From Bacteroidales bacterium UBA6192 (GTDB lineage Bacteria > Bacteroidota > Bacteroidia > Bacteroidales > F082): a stretch of DNA of 49,245 nt. The stretch covers positions 34,726 to 83,970 of the forward strand of contig DITE01000076.1 in assembly GCA_002422725.1 (NCBI GenBank), in the 5' to 3' direction. Shown here one piece after another: positions 24,193 through 33,179 of this stretch (position 1 is its first letter; every line of letters starts with the position of its first letter). The translations under genes and the position numbers were made by a program. Below the pieces are notes generated by a model that was not told where the DNA came from, searched no databases, and was given only the letters and a program-made list of their open reading frames with translations.

Positions 24193-25028
24193 TTAGAACC
24201 AAAATGGTAGATCAGCCCGGCCTGAGCTGAAACACCAAGAACCTGGTGCATGCCAGCCGAGAGATCAAGGTTTAAATTCCCAATTCTGAAACCCGAACCA
24301 AAAGTGAGCAGACCAGGCTGTGTGCTCAGTCCGATCCGGGCATAAAATGTTTGATTTATTGTGTATTCAAATCCGGTGCGCAGTCCGGGTTTCAGGTCAA
24401 AATTCTTTTCAATTTCGGCGATTCCAAACAATTTTTCGGTAAAATGATAGGTTACCCCAAAGCGCATGATAACAGGCACCCTTTCGTCGGTGTAGGATGA
24501 AAGTCTGGCTTTGACAGGGTTGAATATGAAAGCGCCGACAGTGATTTTTTTTGTAATGTCTGATTGCACACCAAGTTCAAAGGTAATGTTGTTTGTTGAC
24601 TCATACCCATCTCCAAACTGAGTAGTGAGGTAGTCAAGCTGAACTCCAATTCTGAGTTGGTCGCTAAAGGCCCGAGCATACGCAATACCAAGTTTATTTT
24701 CATTATACAAGCTGTAGCCAAATTGGTTGAAGCTGACACCCAACACACCAAACCTGACTGGTAGCACAAAAGCACCACTTTTCATGGCTAGTTCTTTCAT
24801 GAGAAATCTGTTTTCATAATAGATTCCTGCTGCAGGATTGCTCATCATGGCGATCCCGGCGGGATTGTTTTGTATGGACCAGAAATCAGACAGCGTTACG
24901 GAGGCTCGACCCATTGCAGCTGACCTGGCTCCGGCTACCCCTGATCCTTCAAAAGCAACAGCCACAAACGAAATCATTAAAAACATCAACACTGAGACGA
25001 AATACTGAAATAGTTTCATGATTTTCAC
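24189..25028 (-). CDS. PorV/PorQ-like outer-membrane protein
   Basis: The 279-residue protein has a signal peptide (MKIMKLFQYFVSVLMFLMIS) followed by the sequence GARSAAMGRASVTLSD and IQNNPAGIAMMSNP, the N-terminal signature of PorV/PorQ and FadL-like beta-barrels of Bacteroidetes. The remainder is amphipathic beta strands ending in an aromatic-containing strand (AGLIYHFGSK). PorV itself is a type IX secretion component; this protein may be a distant paralogue. It overlaps the next gene by four bases, so the two barrels are probably made together. Confidence 0.8.
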   Translation of the reverse strand: MKIMKLFQYFVSVLMFLMISFVAVAFEGSGVAGARSAAMGRASVTLSDFWSIQNNPAGIAMMSNPAAGIYYENRFLMKELAMKSGAFVLPVRFGVLGVSFNQFGYSLYNENKLGIAYARAFSDQLRIGVQLDYLTTQFGDGYESTNNITFELGVQSDITKKITVGAFIFNPVKARLSSYTDERVPVIMRFGVTYHFTEKLFGIAEIEKNFDLKPGLRTGFEYTINQTFYARIGLSTQPGLLTFGSGFRIGNLNLDLSAGMHQVLGVSAQAGLIYHFGSK

Positions 25029-25192
25029 GGATAAACTTTGAAAGCACGAATGTAAGCAAAATGTTGATTATTCAATTCAGCTTAATGCTAATGAATCTTG
25101 AATTCATTTGTTTCGCTTTGTCTATTGGAAGTATTGATGATTATTCACAATGGATTAAACATTATTTTTGCTTTGAATAAAACAAATTTCCT

Positions 25193-25858
25193 ATGGATAA
25201 GAGTATATTATCATTTCTGAGTGAACTCAGCGGGAATAACCATAAAGACTGGTTCGAGAGCAACAGAAAGCGATACGAAAAGCTTAAATATGATACCATT
25301 GATCTGGCTGCCAGATTGATTCCCCGATTGGCCGAATTTGATCCATCACTTGGGCTGCTTGATCCCCGCAAGTGCATATTCAGAATTAACCGTGATGTGC
25401 GTTTTTCGAAGGATAAGTCACCGTATAAAACGAATATGGGTATTTTCTTCAGCAGAAATGGTAAAAGTGATCTGGCCAGTGCGGGCTATTATCTTCATTT
25501 TGAACCCGGAAAATGTTTCATTGGCGGAGGAATATATGGCCCACCCTCTGATGTACTCAAAGCCATCAGGCAGGAGATTTATTTTAACCCGCAGGAATTC
25601 CGGCAGATTATTAACGAAAAGCACTTTAAGGAGGTCTTCGGTGAGTTGGGTGGCGAAAAACTTGTCAGATCACCCAAAGGTTTTCCGGACGATTTTCCTG
25701 AAATTGATCTGTTAAAATATAAACACTACATCGTTGGCCATAATATTGATGACAACCTGCTAAATGAACCAGATTTTGAAAATCGTATTATGCAGATATT
25801 CAGCGCAATGAGAGATTTTAACAGCTTTTTAAACCGGGCTGTTCAAATGGCTGGCTGA
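25193..25858 (+). CDS. DUF2461 family protein
   Basis: The 221-residue protein matches the DUF2461 family along its whole length: FLSELSGNNHKDWFESNR at the N-terminus, IFRINRDVRFSKDKSPYKTN, then GYYLHFEPGKCFIGGGIYGP and the C-terminal LLKYKHYIVGHNIDD. The family is widespread and has no known biochemical role. There is no signal peptide. It is divergent from the outer-membrane pair. Confidence 0.93.
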   Translation: MDKSILSFLSELSGNNHKDWFESNRKRYEKLKYDTIDLAARLIPRLAEFDPSLGLLDPRKCIFRINRDVRFSKDKSPYKTNMGIFFSRNGKSDLASAGYYLHFEPGKCFIGGGIYGPPSDVLKAIRQEIYFNPQEFRQIINEKHFKEVFGELGGEKLVRSPKGFPDDFPEIDLLKYKHYIVGHNIDDNLLNEPDFENRIMQIFSAMRDFNSFLNRAVQMAG

Positions 25859-25929
25859 GAGCTTTTCCGAAAACTTACTAAAACAGACCGAAAACTGATT
25901 TATTGTTATTTTAATAACAGAATAAAAGT

Positions 25930-25937
25930 TACATTTG
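25930..25937 (+). promoter_or_regulatory. orphan -7 box in the spacer after the DUF2461 gene
   Basis: TACATTTG matches TAnnTTTG. The closest TTG (25903-25905) is 24 bases away, longer than ideal. A transcript from here would begin near 25944 and run through the long hairpin at 25977-26036. Confidence 0.4.
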
Positions 25938-25976
25938 CATTCAAATTGGTTGGTTGTTTTATTAGTTCGAACTTGA

Positions 25977-26036
25977 TGCCCTTGAAGTGTGAATTGTTTT
26001 AGTTGTTTTTTACAATTCACAATCTCTTCAAGGGCA
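25977..26036. terminator. long two-part hairpin between convergent genes; terminator or small-RNA end
   Basis: The outer stem TGCCCTTGAAG (25977-25987) pairs perfectly with CTTCAAGGGCA (26026-26036). Directly inside, TGTGAATTGT (25988-25997) pairs with ACAATTCACA (26012-26021), with a four-base bulge on one side and a T-rich loop. CTCTTTTTCC follows on the plus strand. At 21 base pairs it is much longer than a usual terminator. The rest of the 331-base spacer (25859-26189) has no gene. Confidence 0.75.
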
Positions 26037-26189
26037 TTCTCTTTTTCCTTCCTTCAGATTATAGCATTTGCCTTAACATATTGTTTTTAAATACTTGTGT
26101 CAAGCACAAAGTATTGACATTCAGATTAATCTGAGGCATATAGTAGCACAGTAAACCAGATGAATTGTTAGCGGAAGTGAGAGCTGTTT

Positions 26190-27878
26190 TTAGCTTTTTT
26201 TCAGTGCTTCGCTAACATTGATAGCGTGATCGCCAATTTTTTCGCAATAGACAATCAACTGCTGATAAAACTGACCGGAATTGAAATAATATTTCGAGTT
26301 TTTAAGATCCTGCAGGTGTTTTCCAAGCAGGTCATACCGCATCTTATTAATTTGTTGTTCAATAAGTTGGGCAGCAACGAGGTCAGTTTTTTCAATATTC
26401 TGCAGGTGATCGCCCATGAGAACCAAGGCCGAGTCGACCAGTTTAAACAGTTCTGATAAACTGTTTCGCTGGTCCTGATTAAACCACGCTTTCTGGACGT
26501 TTTTGTTGTCGATTACCTTCGACATTTTGTAACAGATATCAGCAATGCTTTCAACGTTGTTTGCAACGATCATCATCGAATTAACCAATCTGGAACCTTC
26601 GGCGCTCAATCGGCTTTCGGTGAGTCGTGAGAGATATTCAATTACTTCGCTTTCAATTTTGTCCGCTTCATTTTCTTTCTGATCTATTTGCTCAAGCAAC
26701 TGAGTGTACCTTTCTGTTTCTTTTTCAAGCAGCAATTCAGGAATCATCTCAAACATATGTTGAATATTTAAGCCCAATTGATGCAGTTTTTTCGACGCAT
26801 ATAGTATGGATAATTCTGAGGTGGAGGTCACAAAATTATCTCTGTAAGCAACCGGACTATTTTGAATTTCATGCAGTTTAACCGGAATGATCAGGTTGGC
26901 CAGGTTAATCAACTTATCGGTAAAACTGATCAGCAATAAGGCCACGATGATGTTAAAACCAGAATGAAAAATACTGATTTTCAATGGTTTTATCAACAAA
27001 GGGTTGGATGGGTCACTGCCCAGTATCGTTTGAGCCAGTGATTCAACACCCTGAATATAGAATTGAAGGAAGGGGATAAAAATAATGGCTCCGATCAGAT
27101 TGAATAGAAAATGAATCAATGCGGTGCGTTTGGCATTCCGGTTTCCGACAATGGCAGCAATGTTGGCAGTTACCGTAGTGCCGATATTTTCGCCTATCAC
27201 CAGAGCAGACGCAACTTCAAAACTAATTATTCCATCGCTGAACATGACCATGGTTAGTGTGATTGATGCCGTCGATGATTGAATAATCATGGTAATAACA
27301 GTACCTGTTAGAACAATCAGAAGCAATGAGCCAATACCCTTATGTTCCTGATGCATCAAAAAGCTAACTATTTCGGAATACTGATTGACTTCGGGCAAGG
27401 TTTCGCGCAGAAACTGAAGTCCAAAGAAAAGAATTGAAAAGCCCAGCACAAATTCTGCAATTGATTTTCTACCCGAATTTGTTGAGAAATATAAGGGTAT
27501 GATGAGTGCAATGATCGGTAAAAGAATCAACCTGATGTTGAAAGAAAAGCCAAAAAAGGTAATCAGCCAAGAGGTGACTGTTGTTCCGATGTTGGCTCCA
27601 AAAACAAGTCCGACTGACTCAGCTACAGTGAGCAGACCTGCACTTACAAAGCCCACAAGCATTACTGTCGCTGCAGAAGAAGACTGAAGGGTTCCGGTGA
27701 TCAGAAAGCCGGTGAAAAGCCCTCTCCAGGGGTTTGATGTGATAGACGAAAGGTAATGGCGCATGCGGTGCCCGGCAATTTTCTGCAAGGATTCGCTCAT
27801 TAGTTTCATCCCAAACAGGAAGAAAGCCAGTGCGCCAAACACGGATAACAAGTCATATATCAAATCGAGCGAAATCAT
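26190..27878 (-). CDS. Na/Pi cotransporter family protein with PhoU-like C-terminal domain
   Basis: The 562-residue protein has about ten membrane helices with two inverted repeats carrying the signatures of the Na/Pi-II (NptA-like) family: GTLQSSSAATVMLVGF near 61 and IIQSSTASITLTMVMF near 200. Residues about 350-560 are helical and PhoU-like (LLEQIDQKENEADKIESEVI, YCEKIGDHAINVSEAL). Such proteins take up or export phosphate with sodium. The start ATG overlaps the stop of the upstream DUF3298 gene (ATGA), so the two are translated together. Confidence 0.93.
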   Translation of the reverse strand: MISLDLIYDLLSVFGALAFFLFGMKLMSESLQKIAGHRMRHYLSSITSNPWRGLFTGFLITGTLQSSSAATVMLVGFVSAGLLTVAESVGLVFGANIGTTVTSWLITFFGFSFNIRLILLPIIALIIPLYFSTNSGRKSIAEFVLGFSILFFGLQFLRETLPEVNQYSEIVSFLMHQEHKGIGSLLLIVLTGTVITMIIQSSTASITLTMVMFSDGIISFEVASALVIGENIGTTVTANIAAIVGNRNAKRTALIHFLFNLIGAIIFIPFLQFYIQGVESLAQTILGSDPSNPLLIKPLKISIFHSGFNIIVALLLISFTDKLINLANLIIPVKLHEIQNSPVAYRDNFVTSTSELSILYASKKLHQLGLNIQHMFEMIPELLLEKETERYTQLLEQIDQKENEADKIESEVIEYLSRLTESRLSAEGSRLVNSMMIVANNVESIADICYKMSKVIDNKNVQKAWFNQDQRNSLSELFKLVDSALVLMGDHLQNIEKTDLVAAQLIEQQINKMRYDLLGKHLQDLKNSKYYFNSGQFYQQLIVYCEKIGDHAINVSEALKKS

Positions 27879-29017
27879 GGTTTGCCGGTATCAGGGTAAA
27901 AGATTTGCCACAGTTTATCTTTCCATATTCCGGGTTGAATCAGATCTGCAAGATCGGCTGGAGTAAAATGTACCCTGATATGCCCTTTATAGTATGCGGC
28001 AATTTCATAAATATTGTAAACAAATCCCAATCCCGAATGATTGATATACATATTTTCATTGGGCAGAATCTCGTTGGTAAAAAAGCCTACTGATGTAAAT
28101 TCTTCTTCATCTCCAATGATTTGTAAAGAGCGTATTTGTTTTTGAATCATTTTCCCCAACATTTCACGATAACCCTCCCTGAAAATATCATCAGGAGTAA
28201 GCTGATTACCCTCTTCGTTGATCAACAGATAGCTAATATGCGTCAGCCCATGGGTTCCACCTGTGTAGGCGTAAATCGTTTTCTCCAGACAAAGTAAACC
28301 GCTGTTGTTCAGCAATGGCTGAATCTGTTGCAGCCGTTCCCAGCTGGAAGCCCTGAATTCAGGGTTTTCCTTGTTCGAAGGCATGCTTTTATATTGTTCG
28401 GCATAACGGTTAATCGCTTTTTCAACTAATGCTTCAATTTCAGTGCGACTATCATACCTTTCACCCGAAAGACCGGAAAAAGTGATGAGTTGACTGTCAA
28501 CTTTTACATTACCGGATTCGTTTGAAAGCACTATTGTTAAATCAAGCGATGCCGATGGTGAGAAAGGGTCATCGGTATCGTAAGGAAAAGATTTTTGTAA
28601 CCATATTATTCTGAGTGGAATGCTTTCTTCATGCACCGAATAGGCAAACCGAATCAATCCATCTTCAAATGGATTATCGCCCATTTCAACAACAATATCT
28701 TCGTTTATGAAACTTCCGCTCATGAATTCTTCACGCTGTCCGATTATTTTCAGGCTGAATTTGTTGTCGTCAATCATTTTCCCGATGAGCTCAACCCGCT
28801 CAAAATAATTCTTCTCAATGTTGTTGAAGGAATAGTGGTATAAGTTGGCTGACAGCAGCTCGTCGATTCGCTCAAGATACATTATGTGAAACATATTGGC
28901 TGTTTTCGCCGAATATCTTTTCATGCTTGTTATGGCATTTGCATTGAACGAAATGCTCATGAACAACAGCATGCACAGGAATACAAACGGATTTCTTTTG
29001 ATAGCCATAAGGAGCAA
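27875..29017 (-). CDS. exported DUF3298/DUF4163 (RsiV-like) protein
   Basis: This is a 380-residue protein with an N-terminal signal peptide (FLCMLLFMSISFNANA). The second half has AYTGGTHGLTHISYLLINE and QLTPDDIFREGYREMLGKMI, the DUF3298 core known from RsiV, and ends in the typical Y-x-G-H-I-x-V segment (YYKGHIRVHFTPADLADLI). RsiV-like domains bind lysozyme in Firmicutes; nothing shows that role here, since there is no sigma factor next to it. Coupled by a four-base overlap to the Na/Pi transporter. An internal ATG (MAIKRNPF) is an alternative start. Confidence 0.85.
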   Translation of the reverse strand: MLLMAIKRNPFVFLCMLLFMSISFNANAITSMKRYSAKTANMFHIMYLERIDELLSANLYHYSFNNIEKNYFERVELIGKMIDDNKFSLKIIGQREEFMSGSFINEDIVVEMGDNPFEDGLIRFAYSVHEESIPLRIIWLQKSFPYDTDDPFSPSASLDLTIVLSNESGNVKVDSQLITFSGLSGERYDSRTEIEALVEKAINRYAEQYKSMPSNKENPEFRASSWERLQQIQPLLNNSGLLCLEKTIYAYTGGTHGLTHISYLLINEEGNQLTPDDIFREGYREMLGKMIQKQIRSLQIIGDEEEFTSVGFFTNEILPNENMYINHSGLGFVYNIYEIAAYYKGHIRVHFTPADLADLIQPGIWKDKLWQIFYPDTGKP

Positions 29018-29083
29018 AATTACGAAAAGAAATCAACTATTTTGGGGAGAAGATATTTCGAAATTGTTAATTCTCGTATGAGC

Positions 29084-30349
29084 TTATTCTGATCCAACTT
29101 TGCCTTCGAACTGATAACCCAGTCCTTCCACTGTTGTCTTTACCTTGGCAAGGTCGATGTTATCACCGGCTATCATTACAGTCTGGGTGTTAAGATTCGC
29201 AATAACTTCCTGAATGTTATCGAGTTTTTTAAGATTGCTTTCTACACTGTTTTTACAATGGTTACAATCCATTCCACTCACTTTGATAAGTATGTTTTCT
29301 TGCATTGATTCTGATTTGTTTGATGGTTTGGTAAAGGATGCTGAAAAAAAGTATTTCTGGAAATAGCCGTTAATAATCAGTAAAACAAGCAATATGGCTG
29401 AGGCCACACCGAGCCATTCGGGAATCAGACCTGAATGATCGTGTGCATGGTGCTGAATAAGCGGGGCGAACCATTCGCGGGGAAGAAGGTTCGTAAGCAG
29501 ACCAAAAAACAATGCGCCTCCGATAATGGTGAACAGGTAAATCCAGGTCTCGCGTTTTCCAAGTGTTTTATACAACACAGTGAAAGATGCTGAATTGGTT
29601 GCCGGCCCGGCCATCAGAAAAACAAGTATGGCTCCTGGCGAAAGCCCTTTGAGCAGAAGTACGGCTGCAATAGGCACCGATGCTGTGGCACAGACATATA
29701 AGGGAATACTGGCTATCAGAATAACGAGCATCCCCAGGTAATCGTTTGTAATATACACACTAAAAAAATTATCCGGTAAGGCTACAGCTATTGCAGCTGC
29801 AATCAGCAAACCAATGATCAGCCATTTTGATATATCCTGCAAAAACTCAACAAATGCATAACGAAGCATAAACCTTATGGTGCGTGGATTGTTTTCGTCA
29901 GGAGTCAGACTCTTTTCTGGTGCTTCTCCTTTTTTTTCGCCAACCAAATTGGTAATCATCCCGCCTGCAACGCCTGTAAGAAGGGCGACAATTGGCCTGA
30001 TGACAGCAAATGGAAGCCCAAGCATCGAATAGGTGACAAGTATGGAGTCGACACCAGTTTGTGGGGTTGAAATCAGAAATGAGGTGGTGGCACCTTTCGA
30101 AGCACCATTTTGATTGAGTGACAGGGCTGTAGGAAGCACGCCACAGGAGCACAAAGGCATCGGCACACCAAGCAAACTGGCGTTTAGTGCCGAGCGGAAA
30201 TTGGATTTTCCCATGTATTTAAGCAACAATCGCTTCGGAAAAAACACCCTTAGTATACCGGCGAATAGAAATCCGAATAGCAGATAGGGCGCCATGTCAA
30301 TGGTTAGTCCGGAGAGTTCTGCCCAGTATCGTTGAATCAGGTCAATCAT
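29084..30349 (-). CDS. SO_0444/UPF0718-type metal permease fused to a heavy-metal-associated domain
   Basis: The 421-residue protein has eight or so membrane helices with the family motif PLCSCGVLPTALSLNQNGAS near 60-80 and a repeat-like segment STPQTGVDS; a matching segment AGPATNSASF occurs in the second half. These permeases (formerly DUF318) export metals or organoarsenicals. Residues 353-421 form a fused HMA domain, KVSGMDCNHCKNSV, with metal-binding C362 and C365, which points to copper, zinc or another soft metal as substrate. Two possible -7 boxes (TATCTTTG at 30370-30363 and TACCTTTG at 30383-30376, minus strand) lie just upstream. Confidence 0.93.
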   Translation of the reverse strand: MIDLIQRYWAELSGLTIDMAPYLLFGFLFAGILRVFFPKRLLLKYMGKSNFRSALNASLLGVPMPLCSCGVLPTALSLNQNGASKGATTSFLISTPQTGVDSILVTYSMLGLPFAVIRPIVALLTGVAGGMITNLVGEKKGEAPEKSLTPDENNPRTIRFMLRYAFVEFLQDISKWLIIGLLIAAAIAVALPDNFFSVYITNDYLGMLVILIASIPLYVCATASVPIAAVLLLKGLSPGAILVFLMAGPATNSASFTVLYKTLGKRETWIYLFTIIGGALFFGLLTNLLPREWFAPLIQHHAHDHSGLIPEWLGVASAILLVLLIINGYFQKYFFSASFTKPSNKSESMQENILIKVSGMDCNHCKNSVESNLKKLDNIQEVIANLNTQTVMIAGDNIDLAKVKTTVEGLGYQFEGKVGSE

Positions 30350-30456
30350 AATGGTGTAAAAACAAAGATAACTAACAAAGGTACATCAATTTTAATGTGC
30401 CAATCGGGCCGTCAATGTTAAACTGTTGTTAAATACTTAAAGCCAGCACTTTAAGC

Positions 30457-31101
30457 TTACAGTCCCTTTCGCTCATCATCAAATTGTTGAAGGAAACCCA
30501 AAAGATAATTATGCCGTTTCTCTGCAATACGTCTGGCAGGTTCAGTATTCATCTGATCTTTAAGCAACAACAGTTTTTCATAAAAATGATTGATTGTTGG
30601 TGAAGCGCCCGATTGGTATGCGTTTCCGCTCAGGAATTGTTGTGGTTGGATTTCAGGATCATAGAAAGGACGTTTTTTATACCCTCCATAGCTGAAGGCT
30701 CTGGCAATGCCAATGGCTCCAATTGCGTCGAGCCTGTCGGCATCCTGAACAATTTTAAATTCGGTGGAAGTATCCTGGTCAAATCCGAAAGAATGCCTAA
30801 ACGACATATGCCTGATGATGTATTCCACTTCACTTATGGTGTTTTCCGGAACAGCCTGGCTTTCAAGAAATTTTCTGGCTTTCAAAGAACCGGCATCTTC
30901 ATCACCTTCATGAAATTTTGTGTCAGCAATATCATGCAGCAATGCAGCCAAATCCACAACCATCATGTTGACCTGAAATTCTGCAGCAATTTTATGTGCC
31001 ATATTGTACACACGGAGAATATGTTGAAAATCGTGTCCGCTTTCGGCACCAAACAGTTGTTGCCTGACAAATTCACTGGTTTTCTCAATCAAGTTTTCCA
31101 T
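30457..31101 (-). CDS. HD-domain phosphohydrolase (YedJ-like)
   Basis: The 214-residue protein has the HD metal site in order: GHDFQHILRVYNMA, ALLHDIADTKFHEG and DADRLDAIGAIGIARAF. This is the arrangement of the small soluble HD hydrolases such as YedJ, which probably act on nucleotides or other phosphoesters. It overlaps the upstream kinase-like gene by 17 bases, so they are one operon and may act on related metabolites. Confidence 0.93.
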   Translation of the reverse strand: MENLIEKTSEFVRQQLFGAESGHDFQHILRVYNMAHKIAAEFQVNMMVVDLAALLHDIADTKFHEGDEDAGSLKARKFLESQAVPENTISEVEYIIRHMSFRHSFGFDQDTSTEFKIVQDADRLDAIGAIGIARAFSYGGYKKRPFYDPEIQPQQFLSGNAYQSGASPTINHFYEKLLLLKDQMNTEPARRIAEKRHNYLLGFLQQFDDERKGL

Positions 31102-31597
31102 GATACAAATAATTGATAATCTGTGTTATGTCGTAAGATTTTGCCCCATCAATCCTGAGAATATCTTTCATACTCTTTTCAGGAAGGCCATAAGTAAGAT
31201 AACTATTCCAGATGTGTTCTACATACCAGTCAGGCTCAGACCCCCAGCGATTGTCTGCTTTTTTTCTTTCCTTAAAAGTTGCGTAATTCAGATCGATAAA
31301 TATTCTTCTGGTGAAGAGTGAACTTATTACATGATTTTGAAATATCATAAGTCCTTCTGCGATAACTATCTCGGCTTTATCCGTGCCGGATAGAATGGCC
31401 TCGTGGAACGTATTTTGGTTAATCGAAAGTGGGTGTTCCCAGTCGACACGACTCTTAATTTTAGGGATATCATTAATGTGATTTATATAGTCATCCTGAC
31501 ATATGACAAGCAGGGATTTGGATGGCAGGGCAACTTTGAGACGGCTTGCCAGCGTGGTTTTCCCCGATGTGCTAACACCTCCTATACCGACAATCAT
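31085..31597 (-). CDS. P-loop nucleoside kinase-like protein (uridine kinase / nicotinamide riboside kinase type)
   Basis: The 170-residue protein starts with a P-loop GGVSTSGKTTLA (about 6-17), followed by ICQDDYINHINDIPKIKSRVDWEHPLS, which resembles the DD-Y/F and DWE(H/D)P substrate region of nicotinamide riboside and uridine kinases, then VIAEGLMIF (Walker-B-like) and a lid-like arginine segment (RRIFIDLNYATFKERKKADN). Substrate cannot be fixed from sequence; nicotinamide riboside is plausible. It follows the beta-helix gene by seven bases and overlaps the HD hydrolase gene. Confidence 0.8.
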   Translation of the reverse strand: MIVGIGGVSTSGKTTLASRLKVALPSKSLLVICQDDYINHINDIPKIKSRVDWEHPLSINQNTFHEAILSGTDKAEIVIAEGLMIFQNHVISSLFTRRIFIDLNYATFKERKKADNRWGSEPDWYVEHIWNSYLTYGLPEKSMKDILRIDGAKSYDITQIINYLYHGKLD

Positions 31598-31604
31598 ATT
31601 GATG

Positions 31605-33068
31605 CTATCTGTTTGGTTTTACAAACTCATAGGCGCCAAGGTCAGGAAGTGTGGTTCTGGAAACACCAAGTATATCCAATGGTACTTCTGCAGCAATAAC
31701 AGTACTTCCTATGTCGACAGAAGGTGAAAGGGTGTCGAGTTGAAAGTCGAAATTTGCATAGTCCCTGAAAAGTGGGTCTTCATTTTTCTGACAGTTTGTA
31801 AATCCGGGCCAGAGCGTAAGGTTCCGTTCCGTTTTAATGTTGCAATAGTCAAAAATATAGTTTGTGTCGGCTCCGGAAACAAAATCAGTCAGTATTTCTT
31901 CGTTGTTTGATCCGTAGAAGATGCTGTTGCCAGCATAAAAGTCAATCGGAATGGGGACAACATTATCGCTGGTGTCGATCAGGTAGTTTGATAGAAATAA
32001 CAATGGATTGTTTCTGGGTGCAAAGGACCATTTGTTCGCCATGGTTGCATGTGTGAACCGATACACTCCGCCCAGGGTGAGGGCTGCAGCATAGTTGCCG
32101 CAATTGGCGATAACCAGGTTGTCGGCTTCAATGTAAAAAAGTCTTGAAAACAGCCCTATACCGGTGTGATTTTCAATCACGGTGTTTTTTATACTGAGTC
32201 TGTTTTCCGTGGCTCGCAGGAACGACTCGGCCTGAATGCCGATGTATCCATTGCGGATAATAGCGTGTTCAATCTCGTGATCAAAGCCAGCCCTGCCTTC
32301 CATCAGCCAGATACGATCCCATTGACCGGGAATATTTCTGTAATCCTGATCAAGTCTGTCACCTTGAAAAACCACAGGGTTTTCGAGACTGCCCCTTACT
32401 TTCAGCACTCCGTCAACATAGGCCCACAGCCCCGATTTGTCATGAAAATGCACCCGGGCACCTTCTTCGATAATCAGCGTTCCATAAGAATTGATCAGTG
32501 CATAGCCAAAAACTACATAGGGTTTATCGGCTGTCCAGATGGTTGTCTGCAGACTGTCAGCAATAATTTTAAACGGAGGGAAACCTACGATCTGCTGGTC
32601 AGCCAGAATATATACTGCATCCTGACCCCAGGCAACAAGTTTTACCAACTGTTCGTTTCCATTGGTCACAAACCTGAGTTCGTCTTCCACAACAAAGGGA
32701 TTGTTAATATTTTGAGGATCAATGGTTACGCGAACAAATATATAGGCACTGTCGTTTGGAGCAATTTCAATGTTTTCGACAGTAAGGCCGGGTGTTCCGT
32801 CAACATTGATCCGGTAAGGCGATTGGCTGCCCGAAACAAGTGAAACCGATGATATGCTTATCTTGTCCTTATTTTTGTTATACACCATCAACTGCTTCGT
32901 AACGGATCCAATAGAGGTAAAAACTGTGTCAAAAATCACCGAATCGGTCGAAAAACCAAGTTTGAATGATGGATCTGAACTGATCATATCTTTACGGCAT
33001 GAACTGAAGAAAATCAATGCCATGAGAAAAGCGATTAAAGAAAAATGTATTGCTGTATTTTGTTTCAT
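31605..33068 (-). CDS. lipoprotein with right-handed beta-helix domain
   Basis: This is a 487-residue protein with a lipoprotein signal ending FFSSC (residue about 24), so it is probably anchored in the outer membrane. An immunoglobulin-like or ASPM-like beta domain follows (VKQLMVYNKNKDKISISSVS, then IAPNDSAYIFVRVTIDP). From about 190 there are parallel beta-helix rungs with IEEGARVHFHDKSGLWAYVDG, FQGDRLDQDY and IEHAIIRNGYIGIQ. The C-terminus (LSPSVDIGS, DLGAYEF) is typical of Bacteroidetes beta-helix surface proteins. It may bind or cleave polysaccharide, but no catalytic site is obvious. First gene of an operon with the kinase-like and HD genes. Confidence 0.85.
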   Translation of the reverse strand: MKQNTAIHFSLIAFLMALIFFSSCRKDMISSDPSFKLGFSTDSVIFDTVFTSIGSVTKQLMVYNKNKDKISISSVSLVSGSQSPYRINVDGTPGLTVENIEIAPNDSAYIFVRVTIDPQNINNPFVVEDELRFVTNGNEQLVKLVAWGQDAVYILADQQIVGFPPFKIIADSLQTTIWTADKPYVVFGYALINSYGTLIIEEGARVHFHDKSGLWAYVDGVLKVRGSLENPVVFQGDRLDQDYRNIPGQWDRIWLMEGRAGFDHEIEHAIIRNGYIGIQAESFLRATENRLSIKNTVIENHTGIGLFSRLFYIEADNLVIANCGNYAAALTLGGVYRFTHATMANKWSFAPRNNPLLFLSNYLIDTSDNVVPIPIDFYAGNSIFYGSNNEEILTDFVSGADTNYIFDYCNIKTERNLTLWPGFTNCQKNEDPLFRDYANFDFQLDTLSPSVDIGSTVIAAEVPLDILGVSRTTLPDLGAYEFVKPNR

Positions 33069-33179
33069 CCGGAATCTTTATCGGGGTCGGTAATGGGGCT
33101 GCAAATATAATCAACAAACAGCATACGTTGTTTTTGCTAATTTATTGTATTTTCGTACCGCTGAATAAACATAACAACC

